DNA from: Sorangium cellulosum So ce56
GTDB taxonomy: Bacteria; Myxococcota_A; Polyangia; Polyangiales; Polyangiaceae
Reading direction: 5' to 3'
DNA length: 64,000 nucleotides
NCBI RefSeq assembly: GCF_000067165.1
Contig: NC_010162.1
Coordinates: 7,013,001-7,077,000 of the forward strand
This document shows positions 36,657 through 44,716 of the stretch, piece by piece (within the stretch, counting starts at the first letter, position 1; the number at the start of each line of letters is the position of its first letter). The position numbers were made by a program, and so were the translations under genes. Under the pieces are notes generated by a model. That model ran no database searches. It saw only the letters and a list, made by a program, of their open reading frames with translations, and was not told the DNA's origin.

Positions 36657-37688
36657 CTACAGCGTGAGCACCAGCTTGCCCACGGTGCTGCCCGACTCGA
36701 TCGCCCGGTGCGCCTCGCCGGCTCTCTCCAGCGGGAACGTCTTCACCGGCGGCGCCGAGAGGCGCCCCTCCTCCACCCAGCCGATGAGCCGGTCCATGGC
36801 CTCGCGCAGGATCTCCGTCCTGTGGAAGAGATACGAGAGGTTGAAGGCCAGCACGCTCTTGTTGTCATTGCAGAGATCGAGCGGGTTGAAGCGCGGCATC
36901 CGAAGGAAGTCGACAGCGAGCTTCGGGTAGCTCGGGCGGCCGCCCTGCCGGGGAAGCATCGTGTGGAAGCCGTACACGACGAGCTTGCCGGCCGAGGCCA
37001 CGTGCCGGTAGCTCTGCCGCAGCGTCTCGACCCCGTTCGCGTCGAGGATCACGTCGTATCCCTCGGGCGCGAGCCGCTCCGCTGCCGCCCACAGCGGCTC
37101 GCTGCTCTTGTCGATCACCGCGTCCGCGCCGAGGCGCCTCGCCGCCTCGACCTTGTGCGCCGCGCCCACCACGCCGACCACCCGGCAGCCGGCGATCTTG
37201 CCGAGCTGCACCAGCGCGCTGCCCACGCCGCCGGCGGCGGAGTGCACGAGCAACGACATGGCCGGGCGGAGCCGCACGAGCTCGAAGAGCGCGTAGTACG
37301 CCGTCATGAACACCGCCGGGAAGCCGGCCGCCTCCTCCGGTGTGAGCCGCGCTGGCAGCGGGAAGACCTGGTGTCGCGGGACCGCGACGCGCGAGGCGTA
37401 ACCGCCAAAGCGCGTCACGCCGAAGACGGGCGCCCCGAGCGCAAGGTCGGTGACGCCCTCGCCGAGCGCGGCGACGGTGCCGGAGAACTCGAAGCCGGGC
37501 GTGATCGGCCAGCCGACGTACTTCTTCGCCGACTCGTAAAGGCCCATGCGGACGACGCAGTCGGCGTAGTTGACGCCAGCCGCCCGCACGTCGAGGAGCA
37601 CCTCGCCGCGCGCAGGGCTCGGATCGGGGTGCTCCTCGACGCGGAGCTTGTCGTGGCTGCCGGGCTCGTGGACGACGATCTTGCGCAT
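36657..37688 (-). CDS. Zinc-independent MDR oxidoreductase (quinone oxidoreductase / VAT-1-like)
   Basis: About 343 aa from ATG 37688 (AGCAGG upstream; GTG 37694 is also in frame). MRKIVVHEPGSHDKLRVEEH, PGFEFSGTVAALGEGVTDL and LLVHSAAGGVGSALVQLGKI (NADPH-binding loop) define the medium-chain dehydrogenase/quinone-oxidoreductase family. The catalytic-zinc Cys and His ligands of alcohol dehydrogenases are missing, and the insert between 240 and 280 (PSYPKLAVDFLRMPRFNPLD) is like that of VAT-1 homologues. Likely reduces quinones or enones with NADPH in the cytoplasm; the substrate is unknown. Confidence 0.9.
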   Translation of the reverse strand: MRKIVVHEPGSHDKLRVEEHPDPSPARGEVLLDVRAAGVNYADCVVRMGLYESAKKYVGWPITPGFEFSGTVAALGEGVTDLALGAPVFGVTRFGGYASRVAVPRHQVFPLPARLTPEEAAGFPAVFMTAYYALFELVRLRPAMSLLVHSAAGGVGSALVQLGKIAGCRVVGVVGAAHKVEAARRLGADAVIDKSSEPLWAAAERLAPEGYDVILDANGVETLRQSYRHVASAGKLVVYGFHTMLPRQGGRPSYPKLAVDFLRMPRFNPLDLCNDNKSVLAFNLSYLFHRTEILREAMDRLIGWVEEGRLSAPPVKTFPLERAGEAHRAIESGSTVGKLVLTL

Positions 37689-37739
37689 GGACACCTGCTC
37701 TGCTGACGTGGGCTCACCGCGGCTCGGACACCGCGGAGC

Positions 37740-38381
37740 TCAGTTGATCTGCACCGAGCCACCCTGGATCCGGTTCACGCCGGAGGACCGGGTAAGCAGG
37801 TAAGCGCCCCGGATCAAGATCTTCCCGGCGCGCGTCAGCGTGATGCTGGCCTTCCCGCACTGGAGCACGATCTCCTTCTCCGCGGTGAACACCAGCCGCT
37901 CGCCGTCCGCTGTCGCGGTCGACTCGGCGCGCTCGACGGCGCTCGCGCTCTCCCCCGCCACGTGCATCCGCCCCATCACCACCGGCCTGTCACGCCGCCC
38001 CCCCTCGAACAGCAGCGCCACCTCCCGCCCCTCGTCCTCCGGCCCGAGCGCCGTCATCGCCCGCGCCGGAATACCCCCACGCGCCCCCTCTCCGAGGACC
38101 GCAGCCTCCACGAGCGGCTCGCCGTTCTCCCCGAACCCGACGATCCGCCCCACCACGACCCCGTCGATCGGCCCAGCCTTCTCGGCCTCCGCCCGGACAC
38201 GCTCCTCGTGCGCCGCGACCACCAGCTCGAGGAGCCCCTCCACGCCCTCGATCGCCTCCGCGTCCCCCTCACGCTCGTCCGCGCCCTCCCCGCAAGCGGC
38301 CGCCGCCTCCCCTTCCCCCTCCTCGATCAGGATGTCCTCGCCGCTCGTCCCCGCCGCCGGTGCCCGTCCATCGTCCCTCAT
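37740..38381 (-). CDS. DUF6484-like, T6SS-associated protein
   Basis: 213 aa. An acidic N-terminus leads to VVVGRIVGFGENGEPLVEAA, VALLFEGGRRDRPVVMGRMH and a repetitive beta C-terminus KEIVLQCGKASITLTRAGKI, then LIRGAYLLTRSSGVNRIQGG and SVQIN. The last part looks like the beta-prism end of VgrG spikes. Proteins with this layout (DUF6484, by recollection) are found near vgrG and PAAR genes in myxobacteria and proteobacteria. No other T6SS gene is close (the cluster ends at 9.3 kb), so it is an orphan here; it may cap or load a spike. A 51-bp gap follows the MDR gene start on the same strand. Confidence 0.7.
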   Translation of the reverse strand: MRDDGRAPAAGTSGEDILIEEGEGEAAAACGEGADEREGDAEAIEGVEGLLELVVAAHEERVRAEAEKAGPIDGVVVGRIVGFGENGEPLVEAAVLGEGARGGIPARAMTALGPEDEGREVALLFEGGRRDRPVVMGRMHVAGESASAVERAESTATADGERLVFTAEKEIVLQCGKASITLTRAGKILIRGAYLLTRSSGVNRIQGGSVQIN

Positions 38382-38629
38382 TGCCGTGCTCCTCTGCTCC
38401 CGCTCATCCCCGACGCGCCCGCGATCCCCCCATCGGCCTCAGTTCACCCCCACGTTGGTCCCCTTGTTCTCCACGTTACCAGAGCGCTCTCCGGCATTCC
38501 TCGTTGAAACGAGGTAGCCCCCGGGGGATCGAGGCGACGAGTCGAGCTTTCGCGCAGGCCTTCCCCACGACCGGCCCACGTGGCGCCGCCCCCGCGCTCC
38601 GCCCCCGGGTGTGCTAGACCGCCGCCCCG

Positions 38630-40681
38630 ATGCGCATCGCGCTCGTTTACCCGCCGACCTGCGATCCCACGGCCCCGTACCTCGCGGTGCCGATGCTGAC
38701 CGGCTTCCTCCGCGCGAACGGCGTGGAGGTCCTGCCCGTCGACGCGAACGTCGAGGCCTTCGACGCGCTCCTCACGCCCGAGCGCATGGGCGACCTCCGC
38801 GACCGCCTCGAGGCGCGCCTCGGGGAGCTCGACCGCCGCCCCGCGCTCCCGCACACAGACCAGCTCGAGTACCTCGCCCTCGCCCGCGCGCGCGGCGACG
38901 CGCACGCCGTCCCGGAGGCGGTGGACCTCGCCAAGGCCACGCTCCGCTCCGCTGACGCCTTCTACGATCCGGACGCCTACGCCCGCGCGGTCGCGACGCT
39001 CGACGCGGCGCTCGGCGTCGTGTCCGCCACGCACCACCCGCTCAAGCTCGACTTCACGGCGTACCGCACGCCGTTCGGCCTCACGTCGATGGACGAGATC
39101 GCCCGGTCGAGCCGGCCGGAGCACGACCCCTTCGACGCCTGGGTGCAGCAGACGCTCGTGCCCCGGCTCCGCGACGCGCGCGCCGACATCGTGGGCCTGT
39201 CGGTGTGCTTCCCGGGCCAGCTCCAGCCCGCGTACGCGTTCGCGCGCAAGATCAAGGAGGCGCTGCCCGGCGCGCACGTCACGTGCGGCGGCCCCGGCGT
39301 CACGCAGCTGCTCCTCCGGCTGTCGGGCGAGCGGCTCGCGCGCGCGCTCGGCCCGTTCGACTCGGCGTGCCTGTTCGAGGGCGAGCACACCCTGCTCGCG
39401 CTCGCGCGCGCGCTCGACGAGGGCCGGCCGCTCCGGGACGTGCCGAACGTCGTCGCGCGCGATCGCCTGATGGGCGCGCGCTGGACGCCCGGTCACGGCA
39501 TGGAGGACCTGAAGGCGCTCCCCGCGCCCGACTTCGATGGGCTCCCCCTCGACGCGTACCTCGCGCCGGCGCTCGTGCTCCCGTACGACCCGACGCGGGG
39601 TTGCTACTGGGGCAAATGCACCTTCTGCCATTACGGGCTCGCGGAGGTCGGCACGGCGGCGTACCGCGAGCGCGCCGTCGAGACCATCGTGGCGCACCTC
39701 GCGGCCCTCGGCGCGCGGCACGGCACGCGCCACTTCTACCTGTCGCAGGACTCGGTCGCGCCGAAGACGCTCGTGAAGATGGCGCAGGCGATCCTCGACG
39801 CCGGCCTCGACGTGCGATGGGCCACCGACCTCAAGCCGGAGAAGTACCTGACCAGGGAGCGCGCGGACGTGCTGCGCCGCGCGGGCGCCGTCGCGTGCGC
39901 GCTCGGCGTCGAGTCCGCGTCGCCGCGCGTCCTCGGCCTCATCGACAAGGGCGCGCCCGTCGAGGTCGTCTCCGACGTCATCGACCACCTCGCGTCCGCG
40001 GGCGTGGCCGCCGAGGCGATGTGCTTCACGGACTTCCCCACCGAGACGCACGCCGAGGCCGTCGAGACGCTCGATTTCCTGCGCGCGCGGCGGGAGGCGC
40101 TCGCGGTCTACATCGTCGGCGAGTTCGGGCTGACGCACGGCTCGCTCGTCGCGCAGACCCCGGAGCGCTTCGGGATCGACGAGGTGTTCGCGCTCGAGGG
40201 CGACGAGCTCGGGCTCGGCCTGTTCTTCGTCCCGCGGGAGCCGTGGAAGACCGACGCCGAGCGCGCCGACGTCGACACGCGGCTCTCCGACCTGTCGCGC
40301 GGCTGGACGTTGCGCAGCTATCCGTGGGCCGGCGCCGTGTCGACCGCGCACACGATCCTCCAGTACGACCGCTTCGGCCCCGGCGTCTTCCGCGATCGCG
40401 CGGCGCGCCGCCCCGACGACAGCATCCCCGGAGCCAGCACCATCGAGCGCGGGCTGCGCTTCGATCCGCGCGCCGCCGAGCACGCGGAGGCGCGCGAGGC
40501 GGAGATCTGGGCGACGCTCGTCCACGAGGAGCGGCGCGTGGGGCGCGACGCCTACGAGCGGCTCGCCCGGTCGTTGCCGCCGCTCCGGCCGAGGCCGGTC
40601 CGCGTCAGGTTCGTCGCGGGCGCCGCGCCGGCCGTGACGTCGGGGCGACGGCCGTCGCACGCGACCAGCGCCGCACGCTGA
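38630..40681 (+). CDS. B12-binding-type radical SAM protein
   Basis: 683 aa. The N-terminal part (RIALVYPPTCDPTAPYLAVP, then ADIVGLSVCFPGQLQPAYAF and HVTCGGPGVTQLLL) resembles the cobalamin-binding domain found before many radical SAM cores. The core begins PYDPTRGCYWGKCTFCHYGL, whose Cys325-X4-Cys330-X2-Cys333 is a variant of the usual CX3CX2C cluster site. Further radical SAM elements are FYLSQDSVAPKTLVKMAQAI, KPEKYLTRERADVLRRAGAV and ALGVESASPRVLGLIDKG. Reaction and product are unknown; no peptide precursor or methyl-acceptor gene is apparent nearby. It stands alone on its strand. Confidence 0.88.
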   Translation: MRIALVYPPTCDPTAPYLAVPMLTGFLRANGVEVLPVDANVEAFDALLTPERMGDLRDRLEARLGELDRRPALPHTDQLEYLALARARGDAHAVPEAVDLAKATLRSADAFYDPDAYARAVATLDAALGVVSATHHPLKLDFTAYRTPFGLTSMDEIARSSRPEHDPFDAWVQQTLVPRLRDARADIVGLSVCFPGQLQPAYAFARKIKEALPGAHVTCGGPGVTQLLLRLSGERLARALGPFDSACLFEGEHTLLALARALDEGRPLRDVPNVVARDRLMGARWTPGHGMEDLKALPAPDFDGLPLDAYLAPALVLPYDPTRGCYWGKCTFCHYGLAEVGTAAYRERAVETIVAHLAALGARHGTRHFYLSQDSVAPKTLVKMAQAILDAGLDVRWATDLKPEKYLTRERADVLRRAGAVACALGVESASPRVLGLIDKGAPVEVVSDVIDHLASAGVAAEAMCFTDFPTETHAEAVETLDFLRARREALAVYIVGEFGLTHGSLVAQTPERFGIDEVFALEGDELGLGLFFVPREPWKTDAERADVDTRLSDLSRGWTLRSYPWAGAVSTAHTILQYDRFGPGVFRDRAARRPDDSIPGASTIERGLRFDPRAAEHAEAREAEIWATLVHEERRVGRDAYERLARSLPPLRPRPVRVRFVAGAAPAVTSGRRPSHATSAAR

Positions 40682-40787
40682 GCCTCGGCCAGGGGGCGCT
40701 CCTGGGGCCACCCATCCCGCGGTATCCCGCCGCCGCCCCGTCCCCCCGCCGGCCGCCTGCGCTCGGGCGAGCATGGTAGAATTCGGC

Positions 40788-41372
40788 ATGGCCCAGAAAG
40801 CGCCCCTGGCGAAGCTGTCGCCCGAGGAGTACCTCGCGCTCGAGCGCTCCTCCGAGGTGAAGCACGAGTACGCTGGCGGCGAGGTGTTCGCGATGTCGGG
40901 CGGTACGCGCGAGCACAGCCTCATCGCCGCCAACGTGGTGGGTGAGCTCCGCAGTTCGCTGAGAGCGCTTCCCTGCGAGGCGCACGCGTCCGACCTGCGG
41001 ATCAAGAACGTGACGACGGGCCGCTACGTCTACCCGGACGCCTCGGTCGTCTGCGGCCAGCCCCTGTTCGAGGACGAACACCGCGACACCCTGCTCAACC
41101 CCACAGCCGTCTTCGAGGTGCTCTCCGACTCCTCGGAGAGCTACGACCGCGGCGGCAAATTCGCCCTGTATCGAGGCATTCCATCGATCGCCGATTACGT
41201 CCTGCTGTCCCAGAAGCAGGTGGAGATCGAGCACTTCCGCCGCCAGCCGGACGGCACCTGGCTGCTCCGCGTGCTCGGGCCGGGCGAGCGGCTCCTGATC
41301 GCGTCGATCGGCTGCGACCTGACGGTGGACGAGCTCTACCTCAAGGTCTTCGCTCGACCCACGAGCGGTTGA
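40788..41372 (+). CDS. Uma2-family (PD-(D/E)XK) endonuclease-like protein
   Basis: 194 aa from ATG 40788 (an earlier in-frame ATG is at 40773). SPEEYLALERSSEVKHEYAG and GEVFAMSGGTREHSLIAANV are the Uma2 N-terminal blocks; YVYPDASVVCG gives the catalytic Asp, and AVFEVLSDSSESYDRGGKFA the Glu, Asp and Lys of the PD-(D/E)XK nuclease core. Uma2 proteins are abundant in myxobacteria and cyanobacteria; their biological role is not settled, with mobile-element or defence links suggested. The gene converges with a VapBC module. Confidence 0.92.
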   Translation: MAQKAPLAKLSPEEYLALERSSEVKHEYAGGEVFAMSGGTREHSLIAANVVGELRSSLRALPCEAHASDLRIKNVTTGRYVYPDASVVCGQPLFEDEHRDTLLNPTAVFEVLSDSSESYDRGGKFALYRGIPSIADYVLLSQKQVEIEHFRRQPDGTWLLRVLGPGERLLIASIGCDLTVDELYLKVFARPTSG

Positions 41373-41487
41373 GCGGCCCCGCCCGGCTCTCGGCCCGACG
41401 GGGGCGAACCATCCGATGCGCGGGTACGTCCCGGCGCGGCTGGGATGCCGGAACGGCTGAGCCCACGATCCGCGACGACGGATAGAG

Positions 41488-41913
41488 TCATGCCGGCTCT
41501 CTCCAGTTCTCCAGAACCAGCGGGTAGCCGGCTGATTGAATACGGCTGTAATCGGACGTGTTGCCTGTCACGAGGGGCAATCCATGATGAATCGCCGTCG
41601 CGGCGATCATCGTATCCGGTACGCCGATCGGCGTTCCGGCCATCCGCAGGTCGGCCAGGATGCGACCAGAGAGCTCGGCCGCGGTCGCATCGAACAGCAA
41701 GACCTCGCTCCGGTGTGCCATTTCCAGGAACCGCCGCGTCTTCTGGTCGGCTCGCTGCTGCGAGTAGCCAGCGACGACCTCCATGACCGAGACGACGGAG
41801 AACGTGAAGCGGCCGTAGGCAGCGATGTACGAGCGCGCGCGCTCCACGACAGCCGGGCTCCTGGCCTTGGTGATCTCGGACAGGATGTCCGTGTCAAGGA
41901 GAGCCCTGCTCAT
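41488..41913 (-). CDS. vapC: VapC-type PIN-domain toxin
   Basis: 141 aa from ATG 41913, overlapping the antitoxin 3' end by 20 bp. MSRALLDTDILSEITKAR (acidic residues D7/D9), FTFSVVSVMEVVAGY (Glu), GVPDTMIAATAIHHGLPLVT (Asp) and NTSDYSRI (Asp) are the four acidic positions of a PIN ribonuclease. VapC toxins cleave tRNA or rRNA when freed from VapB. The open frame continues upstream of this ATG, but the added residues lack PIN character. Confidence 0.92.
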   Translation of the reverse strand: MSRALLDTDILSEITKARSPAVVERARSYIAAYGRFTFSVVSVMEVVAGYSQQRADQKTRRFLEMAHRSEVLLFDATAAELSGRILADLRMAGTPIGVPDTMIAATAIHHGLPLVTGNTSDYSRIQSAGYPLVLENWREPA

Positions 41914-42160
41914 CCTCTTCCTCCACATCGCGCAGCCTGGAAGAGCGACGATTTTCCCGGACAACCTCCATCATGGCATCGACGGCCCCGGGGTCATCGG
42001 CGAAGAGCCCGATCAAGGAGGGTGCTGCCTCGGCTTCACGCGGCAAGCCCTCGCTCGCGGATCCATCCGCGAGCTCATGGACCACACGCTCGATGAGCCG
42101 GAGCCGCTCCTGGACCGACAGCCCCTGGATGGCCTGGAAAATCTGCTCGACGCTGGTCAC
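41894..42160 (-). CDS. VapB-like antitoxin
   Basis: 88 aa: MTSVEQIFQAIQGLSVQERL, then LIERVVHELADGSASEG and a C-terminal RENRRSSRLRDVEEEDEQGS. The first ~35 residues form an amphipathic helix pair; the acidic-basic tail is the part that usually wraps the toxin. Size, position and overlap with vapC identify it as the antitoxin, though its DNA-binding fold is not one I can name from the sequence. Confidence 0.8.
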   Translation of the reverse strand: MTSVEQIFQAIQGLSVQERLRLIERVVHELADGSASEGLPREAEAAPSLIGLFADDPGAVDAMMEVVRENRRSSRLRDVEEEDEQGSP

Positions 42161-42324
42161 GGGGCCGACCTCCTGTTCGCACGAACCACAGCCAAGCGTA
42201 CCCCGATCCGAGGGCGCACGGGGCTACCCTCTCCGTGCGCAGGCGGGCCCCCGCCTGGGCCGGCTCGCAGACGCCCATCAGCGCGCCCGCGGCCGCTCCC
42301 CGGCGGAGGGACCTCCCCCGGCCT

Positions 42325-43632
42325 CTACACCGCCGCCGCCCCGCCCCCGCTGGCCGCCTGCGCGCGCGCCCGCTTGCGGACCATGATCTCCGGCGACTCC
42401 GCGACCGCCATCCCCACGAGGCGCATGCCCTCCAGGAAGTGCTTCACCCCGCTCCGGACGAGCTCGTGGCTCGCCTCGCCGACCTCCGGGTAGCCCTGCC
42501 CCGCCGCGTCGGGCTGCACCTTGCCCCAGTTCGCGAAGAGGCGCCCCCACGGGCTCTCCAGCACGGGGGCCATCTTCTCCTTCGCGTAGCGCGGGTACCA
42601 GAACATGTCGTGATACGTGACCGACGCCACGTAGGCCCAGGGGGCGAGCCACGTCTTGAGCGACCACTCGATCGGCTTCTTCAGGGGACCCCAGTAGATG
42701 CGGTGCTGGTTGCGCGAGGCGAACGTCATCTCCTTGAACGGTCCATCGAAGTTCCACTGCTCGTTCGCCGCGTCCACGTCGCCCACGAGCTCGATGTCGC
42801 GCACGTCGCCCGTCCCGAGGCCGAGGTCGTGCGCCAGCCGCACGAACTTGAGATCGCGCAGCGGGTCGAACCCCATCAGCTTCGCCGCCACGGCGTCGAT
42901 CGCCACCTGGTCCGAGGACGCGAGCAGCACGTTCTTCACGTGCGGCACCATGCAGCGCGGCCCCGGGCCGTCGCCCGCGAACGTCCCGTCCATCACCGCG
43001 AAGACCCCGCGGTGGATCTTCTTCTGGATCATCAGGAGATCCACGAGCGTCTCGTGGATCACCGGGTGCGTCCAGTGCCTGTGCTCGTTCAGGAGGCCGC
43101 CGAACGCGTTCTTCATCGCGCCCGTCGTCGTCGTGAAGATGTGGGTCTTCACCGTCGGCAGGTGGATGATGTTCTCCCCGATGAAGCGCTTCGGGATCGA
43201 GAACCCCTTCGGGTACACCTCGTTCAGACAGAGGAACTTCTTCCGCAGATCGCCGACCGCGTCCCCGATCGGGATCCACTCCTCCCCTTCGTAGAGGTGG
43301 ACGTTGCGCAGGCCGTGCGCCTGCACGACGTCGATCTGCTTGTTCTCGCGCTCGCCGAGGTGGGCGTCGATGACGACCGTGCGGTTGTGGCAGGCGTGGA
43401 TCAGGTCCTTCGAGTACCCGTCCTGCGTCATCGCCCGGATGACCCCCTCGAGCTGCCAGGGCGTCGTGGATGAGCTCGGGTAGAAGAAGTGCCAGGAGAT
43501 GTTCACCTTGAGCGCCGTGTCGGCGTCCTTGGCGACCACATCCTGGTAACCGGCCAGGTTCATCAGCCGGTGGTAGTCCGAGAGCACCGTCGCAGGCGAC
43601 GTGCGGATCACAGCGACCTTCGATTTCGGCAT
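42325..43632 (-). CDS. DUF362 domain protein
   Basis: 435 aa. MPKSKVAVIRTSPATVLSDY, ADTALKVNISWHFFYPSSST, IHLPTVKTHIFTTTTGAMKN, FGGLLNEHRHW, VFAVMDGTFAGDGPGPR and LLASSDQVAIDAVAAKLMGF follow the DUF362 pattern (K-x-N near the N-terminus, P-x-x-K-x-H in the centre, D-G-x-x-G-x-G-P). The family has been linked to iron-sulfur or metal handling but its reaction is unknown. No CX2CX2CX3C ferredoxin part is present, unlike many DUF362 proteins. Co-directional with the downstream vapBC pair. Confidence 0.88.
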   Translation of the reverse strand: MPKSKVAVIRTSPATVLSDYHRLMNLAGYQDVVAKDADTALKVNISWHFFYPSSSTTPWQLEGVIRAMTQDGYSKDLIHACHNRTVVIDAHLGERENKQIDVVQAHGLRNVHLYEGEEWIPIGDAVGDLRKKFLCLNEVYPKGFSIPKRFIGENIIHLPTVKTHIFTTTTGAMKNAFGGLLNEHRHWTHPVIHETLVDLLMIQKKIHRGVFAVMDGTFAGDGPGPRCMVPHVKNVLLASSDQVAIDAVAAKLMGFDPLRDLKFVRLAHDLGLGTGDVRDIELVGDVDAANEQWNFDGPFKEMTFASRNQHRIYWGPLKKPIEWSLKTWLAPWAYVASVTYHDMFWYPRYAKEKMAPVLESPWGRLFANWGKVQPDAAGQGYPEVGEASHELVRSGVKHFLEGMRLVGMAVAESPEIMVRKRARAQAASGGGAAAV

Positions 43633-44050
43633 GGCCGGGTCCTTATAGCCCGTCCAGAGTCGCCCGTTCCGGGAAGTTACAGGGCGTCCGCATGGAGCCT
43701 CCGTGCAGACGCTGCCGGCATGGATCAGCGCGGCGCAGGCGCGCGCTCGCCCGACGCCCGCGCCCCGCCGCGCAGGTCCAGCCTGTCACGATCGAGGCAT
43801 CTTGCCCCAGGCGCGACGCGCCGCGCGCGCGCCCGGACGGAAGCGGCTGGGCCGATCTCGACGCTGCCCGCCTCGCGCCGCCGAGAGCGCGCCGGCCGAC
43901 AGCCTCTGCCGCCGGGCGGCACGGGGGCTGCAACTGGCCACGTCAGGGAACAGCAAGGAACCGCGGCGAACAGCCGCCGTCAGGAACCACGTTGAGGTCG
44001 TCCCCACGAAGACAACGGATCGACCCCTGAAACCCCCTTTGGAGGACATC
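43633..44050. other. 418-bp gap before the DUF1328 gene
   Basis: No coding gene supported; the frames in it are GC-bias artefacts without ribosome sites. It carries the leader of the DUF1328 gene (GGAGG at 44041-44045) and presumably divergent promoters for that gene and the DUF362 gene. Confidence 0.5.
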
Positions 44051-44215
44051 ATGCTCGGCTGGACTGTCACCTTCTTCATCATCGCGATCATCGCCGCAAT
44101 CTTCGGCTTCGGCGGGATCGCCGCCAGCGCCGCGTCGATCGCGAAGATCCTGTTCGTCGCGTTCCTGGTGCTCGCCGTGATTTCGCTCGCGCTCGGGCGC
44201 CGCATGCCGGCATGA
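44051..44215 (+). CDS. DUF1328 (YtjA-like) small membrane protein
   Basis: 54 aa: MLGWTVTFFIIAIIAAIFGF, then GGIAASAASIAKILFVAFLV and LAVISLALGRRMPA. Two transmembrane helices and the GFGGIA motif are the DUF1328 pattern. TTGGAGGACATC precedes the ATG, a strong ribosome site. Such peptides are often stress-induced in other bacteria; function unknown. A second small gene follows 21 bp downstream. Confidence 0.93.
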   Translation: MLGWTVTFFIIAIIAAIFGFGGIAASAASIAKILFVAFLVLAVISLALGRRMPA

Positions 44216-44236
44216 TCCGGAGACAGGGTGGAGGCC

Positions 44237-44563
44237 ATGAAGAACGCGTCGCAACCGCGGAACGGTGAGAGGAACGGCGCGCCGGACAGCGCGCCGAACG
44301 GTGAACCCTGGAAGCCCGGCGCGCCGCAGCCGGCGGCGAGCCCCCCCGGCGAAACGCCGGCGCCGCCAGCGACCCCCGGCTCGCCTGGTCGCACGTCGCC
44401 GGACCGGGAGATCCAGCTCCCGGGGACGCCACAGCCCGGAGGAGATCCGGGGACGAGGCACCAGCCCGAGGTGCCTGCGCCCGCGCACACGCAGGAGATC
44501 CCGGCGCCGCCGCCTCACGAGGTCCCCGGCCACGATTTCCCGCGCGCCCGGAGCGGTCCCTAG
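44237..44563 (+). CDS. Pro-rich disordered protein
   Basis: 108 aa from ATG 44237 with GGTGGAGG upstream. The whole protein is Pro/Gly/Ala-rich (PGAPQPAASPPGETPAPPAT) without fold or motif. It follows the DUF1328 gene and is probably co-transcribed. Its TAG stop is also the first three bases of the hairpin element at 44561-44709, so the protein end may have been set by that element. Confidence 0.6.
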   Translation: MKNASQPRNGERNGAPDSAPNGEPWKPGAPQPAASPPGETPAPPATPGSPGRTSPDREIQLPGTPQPGGDPGTRHQPEVPAPAHTQEIPAPPPHEVPGHDFPRARSGP

Positions 44564-44709
44564 AACATCGATCACGTTGATCAAGCGAGAAATGAACCGC
44601 CAAGACGCCATAAGACGCCAAAAAAAACACAGAAATCTTGGCGTCTTATGGCGTCTTGGCGGTTCGAAATTCTGCGCTTTTCAGGCAGTTTCAACCCGTT
44701 TGTCGCTCT
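44561..44709 (+). repeat. Hairpin repeat element, copy 1
   Basis: A ~149-bp element beginning TAGAACATCGATCACGTTGA, with a perfect 27-bp hairpin (44595-44621 and 44638-44664, loop of 16 nt) built from AAGACGCCA direct repeats, and ending CCCGTTTGTCGCTCT. A near-identical copy lies in inverse orientation at 52771-52915. It spans the whole gap between the Pro-rich gene (its first bases are that gene's TAG) and tamB (it ends 7 bp before the ATG). Weaker similarity (GCGATATGC versus GCGATTTGC in copy 2) even reaches the tamB start. Probably a non-autonomous mobile or REP-like element. Confidence 0.88.
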
Positions 44710-44716
44710 AGGCGAT

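Noticed and set aside
43703..44050. N-terminal extension of the DUF1328 protein
   Set aside because: The frame is open upstream, but DUF1328 proteins are ~54 aa and a strong ribosome site precedes ATG 44051.
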